A DNA stretch of 64,000 nt from Bradyrhizobium betae. GTDB taxonomy: Bacteria > Pseudomonadota > Alphaproteobacteria > Rhizobiales > Xanthobacteraceae. The DNA is taken from the NCBI RefSeq assembly GCF_008932115.1, contig NZ_CP044543.1, forward strand, positions 4,904,501-4,968,500. The letters are read 5' to 3'. A program made the translations under genes and the position numbers. The number at the start of each line of letters is the position of its first letter. Position 1 is the stretch's first letter. This document shows, one piece after another, positions 33,628 through 42,620 of the stretch. The notes below the pieces were generated by a model, which had not been told where the DNA came from, did no database searches, and saw only the letters and a list, made by a program, of their open reading frames with translations.

Positions 33628-34062
33628 ATGGCAACCGGTTCAGTCTCGCTCTCGAAGGCGATGTGGCGCGGCTTTTTGGGCAAGTGCCCGAATTGCGGCG
33701 AGGGACATATGTTCGGCCGCTTCCTGAAGGTGGCCGACGCTTGTGACCATTGCGGCGAGGAGCTTTTCCACCAGCGCGCCGATGACTTCCCGGCCTATCT
33801 CGTGATGGTCGTGGTCGGTCATCTCGTGGTGCCGGCGATCCTCGCGGTCGAGACGGCCTATGCGCCGGCAATCTGGCTGCAACTGGCGGTGTGGCTACCG
33901 GTGACGCTGTTCGCTTCGCTCGCGCTGCTGCAACCGACCAAAGGCGCCATCGTCGGCCTGCAATGGCAGATCGGCATGCACGGCTTCGAGGCGGCCAAGC
34001 TGCGGCGGGACGCCGGTCAGCTTGCACCGGTCTTCGTGAAGGCGGACACGCGCGCGGCCTGA
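33628..34062 (+). CDS. DUF983 membrane protein with zinc-ribbon motif
   Basis: A 144-residue inner-membrane protein. The N-terminus has two CxxC pairs, CPNCGEG and CDHCGEE (about 20-48), which look like a zinc ribbon. Two membrane segments follow (about 60-80 and 85-107). The motif LQPTKGAIVGLQWQIGMHGF near the C-terminus fits the DUF983 family. Its function is not known. It lies divergent from the MocR regulator, so it is its most likely target. The ATG at 33628 was chosen because the codons before it cross the operator-like repeats. Confidence 0.82.
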   Translation: MATGSVSLSKAMWRGFLGKCPNCGEGHMFGRFLKVADACDHCGEELFHQRADDFPAYLVMVVVGHLVVPAILAVETAYAPAIWLQLAVWLPVTLFASLALLQPTKGAIVGLQWQIGMHGFEAAKLRRDAGQLAPVFVKADTRAA

Positions 34063-34069
34063 TTGGTAG

Positions 34070-34194
34070 CCGTCATTCCGGGGCTCGCGAAGCGAGAGCC
34101 CGGAATCCATCGCTCCACCGTCTCCGTCGCCCGATGGATTCTCAGATGCGCAATTGCGCATCATAGTTCGTGCTGCGCACGCCCCGGAATGACA
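34070..34194. repeat. Palindromic repeat, family G
   Basis: An imperfect inverted repeat with arms GTCATTCCGGGGC... and ...GCCCCGGAATGAC and an inner GGGCTCGCGAAGCGAGAGCCC hairpin-like region (first 20 bases shown by position 34080-34100). A second copy is at 51791-51895, between murB and ddl. No gene is visible here. Confidence 0.75.
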
Positions 34195-34206
34195 CCTGTG
34201 AAAATG

Positions 34207-34253
34207 GTGAGGGGTCCGATGCGGTCAGCATCGAACCCCTCGTCACTTTCTTA
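34207..34253. terminator. Strong stem-loop, probable terminator of rnpB and/or the DUF983 gene
   Basis: GTGAGGGGTCCGATGC (34207-34222) pairs with GCATCGAACCCCTCGTCAC (34228-34246) around a 5-base loop, with TTTCTT behind it on the plus strand and ATTTT behind it on the minus strand. It lies 58 bp beyond the 3' end of rnpB and could work in both directions. Confidence 0.55.
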
Positions 34254-34310
34254 AGACGCGTTTTCTTCACGCGAACCGGAAGACCACTTCGCTCGAAAAC
34301 GCTTTAGAAT

Positions 34311-34726
34311 ATCAGCCGGCCTGTAAGCCGGGTTCTGTAAGGCACCGTCCGCTTGCGCGCACGATACGTGACGGCCATTCCTCTGGGACCATGTTTGCAC
34401 ATGGCCTCGAGCAACCTACCCGGACGGCGGGCCTGACATCGCCCCGCGGCGTTATCGCTTTCGCGAACAGCCCGCTACGCCGTCCCTATTCGGTTTTGCT
34501 CCCGGTGGGGTTTACCATGCCGGTCCCGTTGCCGGAGCCGCGGTGCGCTCTTACCGCACCTTTTCACCCTTACTTCCTCCGAGGAGGGAGCGGTTCGTTC
34601 TCTGTGGCACTTTCCCTGGGGTTGCCCCCGCCGGACGTTATCCGGCACCGTATGTCAAGGGAGCCCGGACTTTCCTCCCCGGCGGCCTTTCGACCGTTGC
34701 CGGAGCGGCCGTCCGGCCGACTGACT
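34311..34726 (-). ncRNA. rnpB: RNase P RNA (type A)
   Basis: The catalytic RNA that matures the 5' ends of tRNAs. Read on the minus strand, the conserved blocks appear in order: GGAGGAAAGTCCGGGCTCCC near the 5' end (about 34665-34690), AACCCCAGGGAAAGTGCC, GGTAAACCCCACCGGGAGCA, then GATAACGCCGCGGGG and the terminal ACAGAACCCGGCTTACAGGC (about 34315-34335). These are the family's CR-I, core and CR-V segments. The 5' end is set by the promoter fit, and the 3' end is approximate (within about 10 bases). The protein partner (rnpA) is not in the window. Confidence 0.93.
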
Positions 34727-34732
34727 GGTAAC

Positions 34733-34761
34733 GCATGGGGCATTTGTGACGGTTTCGTCAA
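34733..34761 (-). promoter_or_regulatory. Candidate promoter of rnpB
   Basis: On the minus strand TTGACG (34756-34761) is followed after 17 bp by CCATGC (34733-34738), a -35/-10 pair of the alphaproteobacterial housekeeping type with a weak -10. It predicts transcription starting near 34726, which fits the 5' end of the RNA. Confidence 0.45.
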
Positions 34762-34874
34762 GTTGATATCGCCGCGCGCGCTTTGCCCGGAATAATTTAT
34801 CCTGAAGATGTCGTTTGGAGGCGAGCTCGTTCGACTGGATGTTGGCGACACAACCGAACAACGGGAGTTAAGCG

Positions 34875-35228
34875 ATGCAATATCTGCTGATGATCTACCA
34901 GAACGAGGTCGAGTACGCGAAGAACGACGCGGCGACCAGCCAGAAGATGCTGGCCGAATACCAGACCTTCACGCAAGGCATCGTCCAGAGCGGCAATTTC
35001 AAGGCCGGCGACCGCTTGCAGCCGACCACGACCGCGACGACCGTGCGCGTGCGCGACGGCAAGACGCTCACGACCGACGGCCCGTTCGCGGAGACGCGCG
35101 AGCAGCTCGGCGGCTATTATCTGGTCGAGGCCAAGGACCTGAACGCCGCGATCGAGATTGCCGCGCGCATTCCGAGTGCGCGCATCGGGTCGATCGAGGT
35201 GCGGCCGATCTGGGTCTACGACAAGTGA
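34875..35228 (+). CDS. YciI/DGPF-family protein next to an ECF sigma factor
   Basis: A 117-residue protein of the YciI-related (PhnB/DGPF) group. The hallmark TDGPFAETREQLGGYYLVEA occurs at about residues 64-83, and the sheet opening MQYLLMIYQNEVEYA is typical. Proteins of this kind are found next to ECF42-type sigma factors, as here (22 bp gap). Their molecular role is not settled. The start is the ATG at 34875, behind a GGGAG. Confidence 0.85.
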   Translation: MQYLLMIYQNEVEYAKNDAATSQKMLAEYQTFTQGIVQSGNFKAGDRLQPTTTATTVRVRDGKTLTTDGPFAETREQLGGYYLVEAKDLNAAIEIAARIPSARIGSIEVRPIWVYDK

Positions 35229-35250
35229 CGGCCGAACCGTATATCGACGC

Positions 35251-36483
35251 ATGAACCCGGGCGAGATCGACAACATATTCCGCGACGAGGCGGGGCGGGC
35301 GCTGGCCACGCTGATCCGCCTCGTCGGTGATTTCGATCTCGCCGAGGATGCGCTGCAGGACGCCTTTGCCGTTGCGCTGGAGCGCTGGACGGCGTGCGAA
35401 CTGCCTGACAATCCGCGCGCCTGGCTGGTCAATGTCGCCAGGCACAAGGCGATCGATCGGGTTCGCCGCCAGACCGTCTTCCGCGGCAAGGCGCAGCAGC
35501 TCGTGCACGAGCTCGAGCTGAACGCGCAAGCCGCCGACGAGCCGCCGGCGATGCTCGACGACGACATGCTGCGCCTGATCTTCACCTGCTGCCATCCTGC
35601 GTTTTCGCCCGAGGTTCAGGTCGCACTGACGCTGCGCACCGTCTGCGGGCTCTCGACCGCGCAGGTCGCGCGCGCCTTCCTCGTCAGCGAGGAGGCGATG
35701 GCACAGCGCCTCGTTCGCGCCAAGCAGAAGATCAGGCTCGCCGGTATCCCCTATGAAGTGCCCGAACGCGACGCGCTGGCGCCGCGGCTCGATGGCGTGC
35801 TCGCCGTGGTCTATCTGGTCTTCACCGAAGGCTATGTCGCAACCTCGGGCGCGGATCTGATGCGGCCCGATCTCGCGGCCGAGGCGATCCGGCTCGGCCG
35901 CTTGCTCGACCTGCTGATGCCCGGTCGTGCCGGCATCAAGGGCCTGCTGGCCCTCATGCTGCTGCACGATGCGCGCCGCGCCGGGCGCGCGAATTCGGCC
36001 GGCGATATCGTGCTGCTCGAGGAACAGGACCGTACGCTCTGGGATCGGGCGCAAATCGAGGACGGCCTGCGTCTGGTCGATGATGCGCTTGGCACGTCCG
36101 GCCGGCCGCAAGTCTATGCCGTGCAGGCCGCGATCGCCGCGCTGCATGCGCGCGCGCCGAGCTTTGAGCAGACCGACTGGCCGCAGATCGCCGGGCTGTA
36201 CGAAGTGCTGCTGCGCATCAACCCGTCGCCGGTGATCGAGCTCAATCACGCAGCGGCCGTCTCGATGGTCGACGGGCCTGCGCGCGCGCTCGACCTCGTC
36301 GATGCGATCACCGCGCGCGGCGGGCTGAATGGCTATGAGCTGCTGCCCGCAGTGCGTGCGGATCTGCTGCGGCGGCTGGGCCGGAAGCAGGACGCGCGCG
36401 AGGCATATGTCGCGGCGACGGAGGCGACGCAGCTGGAGCCGTTGCGGCGGCTGTATGCGCGAAGGATGCGGGAGATGGAGTAG
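35251..36483 (+). CDS. ECF sigma factor with C-terminal extension (ECF42-like)
   Basis: A 410-residue sigma factor. Region 2 covers about residues 10-75 (LATLIRLVGDFDLAEDALQD and NPRAWLVNVARHKAIDRVRR). Region 4 lies at about 130-175 (LRTVCGLSTAQVARAFLVSE, then EAMAQRLVRAKQKI). A long C-terminal extension (about 185-410) has TPR-like helices (LDLVDAITARGGLNGYELLP, and others), typical of ECF42 proteins and unlike most ECF factors. No anti-sigma gene is visible; in this group the extension is thought to control activity. The gene pairs with the DGPF gene upstream, and both probably form one operon. It could control its own promoter, as in many ECF systems. Confidence 0.88.
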   Translation: MNPGEIDNIFRDEAGRALATLIRLVGDFDLAEDALQDAFAVALERWTACELPDNPRAWLVNVARHKAIDRVRRQTVFRGKAQQLVHELELNAQAADEPPAMLDDDMLRLIFTCCHPAFSPEVQVALTLRTVCGLSTAQVARAFLVSEEAMAQRLVRAKQKIRLAGIPYEVPERDALAPRLDGVLAVVYLVFTEGYVATSGADLMRPDLAAEAIRLGRLLDLLMPGRAGIKGLLALMLLHDARRAGRANSAGDIVLLEEQDRTLWDRAQIEDGLRLVDDALGTSGRPQVYAVQAAIAALHARAPSFEQTDWPQIAGLYEVLLRINPSPVIELNHAAAVSMVDGPARALDLVDAITARGGLNGYELLPAVRADLLRRLGRKQDAREAYVAATEATQLEPLRRLYARRMREME

Positions 36484-36486
36484 GCC

Positions 36487-36613
36487 TCTCGTGCCCCGGA
36501 CGCAGCGCAGCGCTTCTTCAGCGATGCGCTGCAGAGCCGGGGCCCATCTCACCGTCGCGGATCTTGTCGCCGACTGGGTCCCGGCTCGCGCTTCGCGCGT
36601 CCGGGACACGAGA
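36487..36613. repeat. Palindromic repeat, family H
   Basis: Outer arms TCTCGTGCCCCGGACGC and GCGTCCGGGACACGAGA flank an inner set of smaller stems. The family recurs at 48050-48183 and 61697-61802. It fills the gap between the sigma factor and amidase genes, which converge. Confidence 0.75.
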
Positions 36614-36631
36614 ATGGCGCAAGCCCCGGGA

Positions 36632-37495
36632 TCACTTCGATGCGACGACGGTCCCCTCCGCCGGCAAGCTCGCCAGCAGCGCCTGCAATGTCGACAGCGT
36701 CGAATGATCCGCGACGCCGTCCAGCCGCGCGGGGCGGAAGTGCCGTTGAAATGCGGTGACAACTTCCATCGTCGCGGCGTCGTATTTGCCGGAGAGCGGC
36801 ACGCCATATCCGTATCTGGCCAGCGCCTGCTGCAGGCTCAGCACCTCGTCGCTGATGGTGCCGAGCATCAGGCTCTCGCCGCGCACGACGGGCGCGGGCG
36901 TCACCCAGTGGCCGACGCCGGAATTCGCCAGCGAATGCCATGGGAATTTTTCGCCGGGGTCCTTCTTGCGCGCGGGTGCGACGTCGGAATGGCCGAGTAC
37001 CCGGTGCGCCGGCACCTTGCGGCGAAGCATGATGCCGCGGCACAGCGCGATCACGGCGGCGATCTGGCGCAGCGGATATTCCGGATAGCCCCAATCATGG
37101 CCGCGATTGACGATCTCGATGCCGATCGAGCAGGAATTGATGTCGTCCTCGCCGGCCCAGGACGAGACGCCGGCGTGCCAGGCGCGCCTGGCCTCGGGCA
37201 CGCATTGCACGATGCGGCCGTCCTCCAGCACGACGTAATGTGCCGACACTTCAGTGCCCGCCGTGCACAGCCGCGCCAGCGCGCCCTCGACGTCGGGCAT
37301 GCCGGTGTAGTGCAGCACGATCATGTCCGCCTGCCGTCCCTTGTTGCGCTCGCCATGGTTGGGCGAGGGGATGATGTCGGAGACAATCGAGGAATCCGGT
37401 TCGAACGTCCGCATGTTCGCCGCGGCCTTGGGAACCGGGAGAACGCGTTGACGCTTCGAATCAGATCCAGACGGTGTGGACGAACCGGACGACAT
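36632..37495 (-). CDS. N-acetylmuramoyl-L-alanine amidase (AmiD-like)
   Basis: A 287-residue zinc amidase that cleaves the MurNAc-L-Ala bond in peptidoglycan. The amidase_2 domain (about 50-195) has the zinc His62 in MIVLHYTG, the AHYVVLEDGRIVQCV strand and the C-terminal zinc ligands in RVLGHSDVAPARKKDPG. A peptidoglycan-binding domain follows (about 215-275: SLQQALARYGYGVPLSGKYD). No classical signal peptide is visible at the chosen start (37493-37495), so it may be cytoplasmic, like AmpD, and act on recycled anhydro-muropeptides; an alternative start at 37414 gives the shorter MRTFEPDSS form. It points away from the dcw cluster. Confidence 0.85.
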   Translation of the reverse strand: MSSGSSTPSGSDSKRQRVLPVPKAAANMRTFEPDSSIVSDIIPSPNHGERNKGRQADMIVLHYTGMPDVEGALARLCTAGTEVSAHYVVLEDGRIVQCVPEARRAWHAGVSSWAGEDDINSCSIGIEIVNRGHDWGYPEYPLRQIAAVIALCRGIMLRRKVPAHRVLGHSDVAPARKKDPGEKFPWHSLANSGVGHWVTPAPVVRGESLMLGTISDEVLSLQQALARYGYGVPLSGKYDAATMEVVTAFQRHFRPARLDGVADHSTLSTLQALLASLPAEGTVVASK

Positions 37496-37926
37496 AGACA
37501 GCTCAAGTCGGAATGGGAGAGTGGGCCAAGCCCTTCTCTTTACTATTCCTTTACCCTCCCTTGGGCGCAATCGCGCGGCGCGGTTAACAGGTGCATTTTG
37601 AGCGGGTGTGTGGATGAGGCATCACCGCCGCCTTACCTTTTCGACTTGTAACCGGCCGATCAACGCTTTCTTAACGCTAAGGGCCGTTACTGAGGGATGA
37701 AGAGCCGACCCGCGTCCGGAGGCGGCCAAAGCGTATTTTGGCTCGAAATCCCATGGCTGCCCGACAAATTCCACTGGGAACACTGGGTTTGCCGCTCAGG
37801 GCGACCGGGCTCGGATACCGTGCTGCACAGGGGTTGGGTCGTGGAACCGCCGCGACGCGGAATTATTCGAGGCGTAATGGGCTCGCTCGCCCCAGATTTT
37901 GCATGGACGCTCGGCGGGCTTGGCGC
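37496..37926. other. 431-bp divergent gap before rsmH, the likely dcw promoter region
   Basis: This region lies between the amidase start and rsmH. I find no mraZ gene, which many bacteria have here. A 77-codon ORF (37697-37930) ends in an ATGA overlap with rsmH, but its third codon positions are not GC-rich like real neighbours, so I treat it as chance. The tract 37580-37690 is AT-rich with several TTAAC motifs, a likely promoter region, but I cannot place a promoter with confidence. Confidence 0.5.
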
Positions 37927-38916
37927 ATGAGCTCGGCTCCGCACATCCCCGTTCTCGGCCGCGAGGCGATCGACCATCTCGCGCCGCGCGAGGGCGGACT
38001 CTATATCGACGCCACCTTCGGCGCCGGCGGCTACAGCCGCGCCATTCTCGACGTGCCGGGAACCCGCGTGATCGCGATCGACCGCGATCGTACGGCGATC
38101 GCAGGCGGCGCCGAGCTGGTCGAGCGCTCCGCCGGCCGGCTGACGTTGGTCGAGGACCGCTTCTCCAATCTGGCCGAGGTCTGCGCGGCGCAGGGCGTCG
38201 AGGCCGTCGACGGCGTCGTGATGGATGTCGGGGTGTCCTCGATGCAGCTCGACCAGGCCGGTCGCGGCTTCTCGTTCCGCCTCGATGGTCCGCTCGACAT
38301 GCGGATGGGGCAGACGGGACCGACCGCGGCCGACGTTGTCGCCCGCGCCTCCGAAGGCGATATTGCCGACATCATCTATCTCTTCGGCGAGGAACGGCAT
38401 TCGCGCCGCATCGCTCGTGCCGTCGTCGCGGACCGGCAGGACACGCCGTTCACGACCACGCGCGCGCTCGCCGATCTCGTCGGCCGGGTGGTGCGCTCCA
38501 AGCCCGGCGACATTCATCCGGCGACGCGGACGTTCCAGGCCCTGCGCATCTTCGTCAACGAAGAGCTCGAAGAGCTTCAGGCCGCGCTGGCTGCCGCCGA
38601 GCGCGTGCTCAGGCCGGGTGGCCGGCTCGTCGTAGTCTCGTTCCATTCGCTGGAAGACCGCATCGTCAAGAATTTCCTCGCCGAGCGTAGCAAGACCGGC
38701 GGCGGCTCACGGCATCTGCCGGAAGTGGCGCAAACCGCGCCGAGCTTCCAGCTCCTGACGCGACGGCCGGTGGTCGCCGGCGAAGAGGAAGTCGCGCATA
38801 ACCCGCGCGCGCGTTCGGCAAAGCTGCGCGCCGCCGAGCGTACCTCGGCGCCCGCGCATCACGATAGCGAGCAATCGTCCTGGCCGAAGCTCTCCGACGT
38901 GTTGAGGGGAGGCTAG
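37927..38916 (+). CDS. rsmH: 16S rRNA (cytosine-1402-N4)-methyltransferase
   Basis: A 329-residue SAM enzyme (MraW) that methylates C1402 of 16S rRNA in the small-subunit decoding site. It shows [13 protein letters not shown] at the start, the SAM-binding loop [14 protein letters not shown] (about 29-42), [14 protein letters not shown], and the motif [20 protein letters not shown] near the end, all characteristic of RsmH. The start is the ATG at 37927; one eight codons earlier (37903) is possible. It is the first gene of the dcw cluster and is followed at 3 bp by ftsL. Confidence 0.95.
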   Translation: MSSAPHIPVLGREAIDHLAPREGGLYIDATFGAGGYSRAILDVPGTRVIAIDRDRTAIAGGAELVERSAGRLTLVEDRFSNLAEVCAAQGVEAVDGVVMDVGVSSMQLDQAGRGFSFRLDGPLDMRMGQTGPTAADVVARASEGDIADIIYLFGEERHSRRIARAVVADRQDTPFTTTRALADLVGRVVRSKPGDIHPATRTFQALRIFVNEELEELQAALAAAERVLRPGGRLVVVSFHSLEDRIVKNFLAERSKTGGGSRHLPEVAQTAPSFQLLTRRPVVAGEEEVAHNPRARSAKLRAAERTSAPAHHDSEQSSWPKLSDVLRGG

Positions 38917-38919
38917 CCC

Positions 38920-39312
38920 ATGCGCTTCATCCACCTCCTCGTCATCGGCGCGCTGATCTTCGCGGCGGCCTATGTCTACCGGATCAAGATGGATTCGACG
39001 GCCCGCACCGAGAAGGTGCTGCGGCTGCATGCGGAGATTCGCGAGCAGCGCGATGCGATCGCGTCGCTGCGCTCGGAATGGGCCAAGCTCGATGCGCCGC
39101 TGCGCCTGCAAGGCCTGTCGGAGCGGCATCTGCCGCTCAAGCCGGTCAACGGCACGCAATATGACTCGCTGAAGAACCTGCCGGAGCGTCCGCCGCGGAT
39201 GTTCAGGCCGGGCGAGCCCGACCCGATCGGGGCCATGCTCAGCACCATCGAAGCCGCGAGCGACCCTGACACCGTGACGGGCTCCGTACCTCAGCCCGAG
39301 GACAAGCAATGA
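38920..39312 (+). CDS. ftsL: Cell division protein FtsL
   Basis: A 130-residue bitopic division protein with a short cytoplasmic start, one membrane segment (about 3-20, FIHLLVIGALIFAAAYVY) and a periplasmic coiled coil (about 25-65). FtsL is part of the FtsQLB complex that activates septal peptidoglycan synthesis. The sequence is poorly conserved in general; identification rests on size, topology and position between rsmH and ftsI. The C-terminal Pro-rich tail (85-130) is longer than in E. coli. Its stop overlaps the ftsI start (ATGA). Confidence 0.82.
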   Translation: MRFIHLLVIGALIFAAAYVYRIKMDSTARTEKVLRLHAEIREQRDAIASLRSEWAKLDAPLRLQGLSERHLPLKPVNGTQYDSLKNLPERPPRMFRPGEPDPIGAMLSTIEAASDPDTVTGSVPQPEDKQ

Positions 39313-41063
39313 GCGCCCCGACTCCGGCCAACCCGACTGGAAAGCCGACCGAACCCTGGGGGCAGCGGCTGATCCGCAGCCTGCTCTACGGGCGCAATGT
39401 CGACCGCGCGGCGAAGGCGCGGGCGCGCGTCGGGCTTGCGATGCTGGCCTTCACCTCGGTCTACGTCCTGATCGGGGGCCGGCTCGTGATGTTCGCGATC
39501 GGCGCCGACGCCCACAGCGCGCGGCGTGCCGCGGCGCAGGAAGTGGTCGCGACCGCGCGGCCCGACATCGTCGACCGCAACGGCGCGATCCTCGCCACCG
39601 ACGTCAAGGCCGCGAGCCTGTTCGGCGAGCCGCGCCGCATCATCGACAAGGACGAGGCGATCGAGCTTCTCACCGCCACCGTGCCCGATCTGGACGAGGC
39701 CGAAGTGCGCGACCGCTTGAAGACGCGCAAGGGCTTCGTCTGGCTGAAGCGCGAGATCACGCCGAAGCAGCAGCAGGACATCCACAAGCTCGGCATTCCC
39801 GGCATCGGGTTCCTGCGCGAGAACAAGCGCGTCTACCCGACCGGCAACGAGGTCGCCCACCTCATCGGTCTGGTCAACATCGACAACCAGGGCATCGCCG
39901 GGATGGAGAAGTGGCTCGACAATCAAGGGCTCGCCGATCTCCATCGCGCCGGCTTCGCCACCGACCGGCTGCAGAAGCCGATCGAGCTGTCGGTCGATCT
40001 GCGCGTCGAGCACGCGCTGCGAGACGAGCTGCTGAAAGCCAAGGACAAGTTCCACGCCAAGGCGGCGTCCGGCATCGTCTCCAACGTCAAGACCGGCGAG
40101 ATCGTGGCGATGGTCTCGCTTCCCGATTTCGATCCCAACAATCCGAAGGAAGCGCACGATCCCGATCGCATCAATCGCCTGACCACCGGCGTCTACGAGA
40201 TGGGCTCGACCTTCAAGGCGTTCACGTTGGCGATGGCGCTCGATTCCGGAAAGATCAATCTGAATTCGTCGTGGGATGCGCGCGGAAACCTGCACTACGG
40301 CAAGTTCACCATTCACGACAGCCATCCGCTCGGACGTTTCATCAACACCAAGGAAGTGTTCACTTTCTCGTCCAACATCGGCGCGGCGCGGATCGCGCTC
40401 GGCCAGGGTGTCGAGGCGCACAAGGCGTTCCTCGCCAAGATGGGCCAGCTGACGCGGCTTCGCACCGAATTGCCGGAGAGCGCGGCGCCGCTGGTACCGC
40501 GGCGCTGGGGTGAGCTGAACACTGTGACCATCGCGTTCGGCCAGGGCATGTCGGTGGCGCCGCTCCAGGCGGTGATGGGCATCAACTCGCTGGTCAACGG
40601 CGGCTATCTGATTCCGCCGACCTTCATGAAGCGCACTGAAGCCGAAGCGGCGGCGATCGCCAAGCGCGTCATCAAGACGGAGACCAGCGACAAGATGCGG
40701 TTCCTGATGCGGCTCAATGCCGAAATCGGCACCGCCAAGACCGCCGACGTCAAGGGTTACTATGTCGGCGGCAAGACCGGCACGTCCGAGAAGGTCATCA
40801 ACGGCCGCTATGCCAAGAAGCGGGTGCTCAACTCGTTCACGGCGATCATGCCCTGCGACGATCCGAAATATCAGATCCTGATCATGCTGGACGAGCCGCA
40901 GGCGACTCCCGAAACGCATGGTTTCATCACCTCGGGCTGGAACGCGGTGCCGACCGGCGGCAAGGTGATCGAGCGGATCGCGCCGCTTCTGGGCGTCGAG
41001 CCGCGGTTCGATTTGCCGCCGTCCGAGCGCCTTATTCTTGCAGCATCCAGGACAACCCAGTAA
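39309..41063 (+). CDS. ftsI: Septal peptidoglycan transpeptidase FtsI (PBP3)
   Basis: A 584-residue class B penicillin-binding protein that makes septal cross-links at the inner membrane. A cytoplasmic tail and one membrane segment (about 42-64) precede the periplasmic part. The transpeptidase domain has the three catalytic motifs in order: STFK with Ser300, SSN at 354-356 and KTGTS starting at Lys489. The non-penicillin-binding domain (about 80-220) includes [16 protein letters not shown]. It starts in a 4-bp overlap with ftsL and is followed 84 bp later by murE. Confidence 0.95.
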   Translation: MSAPTPANPTGKPTEPWGQRLIRSLLYGRNVDRAAKARARVGLAMLAFTSVYVLIGGRLVMFAIGADAHSARRAAAQEVVATARPDIVDRNGAILATDVKAASLFGEPRRIIDKDEAIELLTATVPDLDEAEVRDRLKTRKGFVWLKREITPKQQQDIHKLGIPGIGFLRENKRVYPTGNEVAHLIGLVNIDNQGIAGMEKWLDNQGLADLHRAGFATDRLQKPIELSVDLRVEHALRDELLKAKDKFHAKAASGIVSNVKTGEIVAMVSLPDFDPNNPKEAHDPDRINRLTTGVYEMGSTFKAFTLAMALDSGKINLNSSWDARGNLHYGKFTIHDSHPLGRFINTKEVFTFSSNIGAARIALGQGVEAHKAFLAKMGQLTRLRTELPESAAPLVPRRWGELNTVTIAFGQGMSVAPLQAVMGINSLVNGGYLIPPTFMKRTEAEAAAIAKRVIKTETSDKMRFLMRLNAEIGTAKTADVKGYYVGGKTGTSEKVINGRYAKKRVLNSFTAIMPCDDPKYQILIMLDEPQATPETHGFITSGWNAVPTGGKVIERIAPLLGVEPRFDLPPSERLILAASRTTQ

Positions 41064-41147
41064 TCAACTGGGTAAGCCGTTGCCGCCGATGAGTCGGGGC
41101 TTTTCCGAAGGTTCGGCTTTCCGGCACGGCATGTCGACTGGAAGACC

Positions 41148-42620
41148 ATGAAGCTGCGCGACCTACTCAGCAAGGACGTTCTGGGCAATGATGCCGCGAT
41201 CGAGCCCGCTGTCGCGGCGCTCGAGGTGACCGGCGTCGCGCTCGACAGCCGCGTGGTCAAGCCGGGCGATCTCTTCTTCGCGCTCGCGGGCAGCAAGACC
41301 GACGGTGCGCGCTTCATTGATGCCGCGGTTGCCGCAGGCGCGGTGGCGGTGGTCGGTGATCATGCGCCGGCGGCGAGCAAGGTGCCGTTCATCAAAGTGG
41401 CCAATCCGCGCCGCGCGCTGGCCCTGGCCGCAGCCAGATTCTTCCCCGCGCAGCCTTCGACCATTGCCGCGGTGACCGGCACCAGCGGCAAGACCTCGGT
41501 TGCCGCATTCACGCGCCAGATCTGGGAGCGCCTGGGGCATGCCTCCGCCAGTATCGGCACCATCGGTCTCGTTTCGCCGAAGCGCACGGTGTACGGCTCG
41601 CTGACGACGCCGGATCCGATCGCGCTGCACCGGCAGCTCGACGAGATCGCGCGCGAGGGCGTCACGCATCTTGCGTTCGAGGCGTCATCGCACGGGCTCG
41701 ATCAGTACCGCCTCGACGGCGTGCGTGTCTCGGCCGGCGGCTTCACCAACCTCTCGCGCGACCACATGGACTACCACCCGACCGTCGCGCATTACCTTGC
41801 GGCGAAGCTTCGTCTGTTCCGCGAATTGGTTCAGCCCGGAGGCGCAGCGGTGATCTCGGCCGATCATGATTGCTCGGCGGAGGCGATCGAGGCGGCGACG
41901 TCGCGCGGCCTGCGCGTGATGGCGGTCGGCCGCAACGGCGACGGGGCCGGCGAGGGCATCCGCCTTGGCGGCGCCACGGTCGAAGGTTTTTCGCAAGTGC
42001 TTGCACTCGAGCATTGCGGCAGACGTCATGAGGTCCGGCTGCCGCTGGTCGGCGAATTCCAGATCGAGAACGCGCTGGTGTCGGCTGGGCTCGCCATCGG
42101 CACCGGCAGCGATGCGGCCGACGTGTTCGCGAGCCTCGAACACCTCGAAGGTGCCAAGGGCCGGCTCGAGCGAGTTGGCGAGCGCAACGGCGCGCCGATC
42201 TTTGTCGACTACGCGCACAAGCCCGATGCGCTGGCGAAGGCGTTGCAGGCGCTGCGGCCCTACGCCAGGCGCCGGCTGGTCGTCGTGTTCGGCGCCGGCG
42301 GCGATCGCGATGCCGGCAAGCGTCCGATCATGGGCGAGATCGCGGCGGAGAACGCCGACGGAATCATCGTCACCGACGACAATCCGCGCAGCGAGAAGCC
42401 GGACGTCATTCGTGCCGAGATCCTCGCGACAGCAAAGGGCGCCCGCGAGATCGGCGACCGTGCCGCGGCGATCCGCACCGCGATCGAGGAATTGCAAGAC
42501 GGCGATGCGCTGCTGATCGCCGGCAAGGGCCACGAGACCGGGCAGATCGTGGGCGGCCAGGTGCTGCCTTTCAGTGATCACGAGGCGGTCGCCGCCGCAT
42601 TAGCGACGAGGGTTGCATGA
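41148..42620 (+). CDS. murE: UDP-MurNAc-tripeptide synthetase MurE
   Basis: A 490-residue cytoplasmic ligase that adds meso-diaminopimelate to UDP-MurNAc-L-Ala-D-Glu. The ATP loop is [19 protein letters not shown] ([11 protein letters not shown]), and the amino-acid-selecting DNPR motif (in [10 protein letters not shown]) indicates diaminopimelate rather than lysine. The sequence around [16 protein letters not shown] also matches. The stop overlaps the murF start by 4 bp (ATGA). Confidence 0.96.
   Translation: MKLRDLLSKDVLGNDAAIEPAVAALEVTGVALDSRVVKPGDLFFALAGSKTDGARFIDAAVAAGAVAVVGDHAPAASKVPFIKVANPRRALALAAARFFPAQPSTIAAVTGTSGKTSVAAFTRQIWERLGHASASIGTIGLVSPKRTVYGSLTTPDPIALHRQLDEIAREGVTHLAFEASSHGLDQYRLDGVRVSAGGFTNLSRDHMDYHPTVAHYLAAKLRLFRELVQPGGAAVISADHDCSAEAIEAATSRGLRVMAVGRNGDGAGEGIRLGGATVEGFSQVLALEHCGRRHEVRLPLVGEFQIENALVSAGLAIGTGSDAADVFASLEHLEGAKGRLERVGERNGAPIFVDYAHKPDALAKALQALRPYARRRLVVVFGAGGDRDAGKRPIMGEIAAENADGIIVTDDNPRSEKPDVIRAEILATAKGAREIGDRAAAIRTAIEELQDGDALLIAGKGHETGQIVGGQVLPFSDHEAVAAALATRVA

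Noticed and set aside
34391..34795. A 134-codon ORF inside the RNase P RNA region
   Set aside because: It is antisense to the conserved rnpB core, and conservation there is explained by RNA structure.
37697..37930. A 77-codon ORF before rsmH that overlaps its start by ATGA
   Set aside because: The overlap looks like coupling, but third codon positions are mixed (about half A or T) while real genes here are strongly GC-ended, and the protein is a Trp/Arg/Pro-rich sequence without domain signs.
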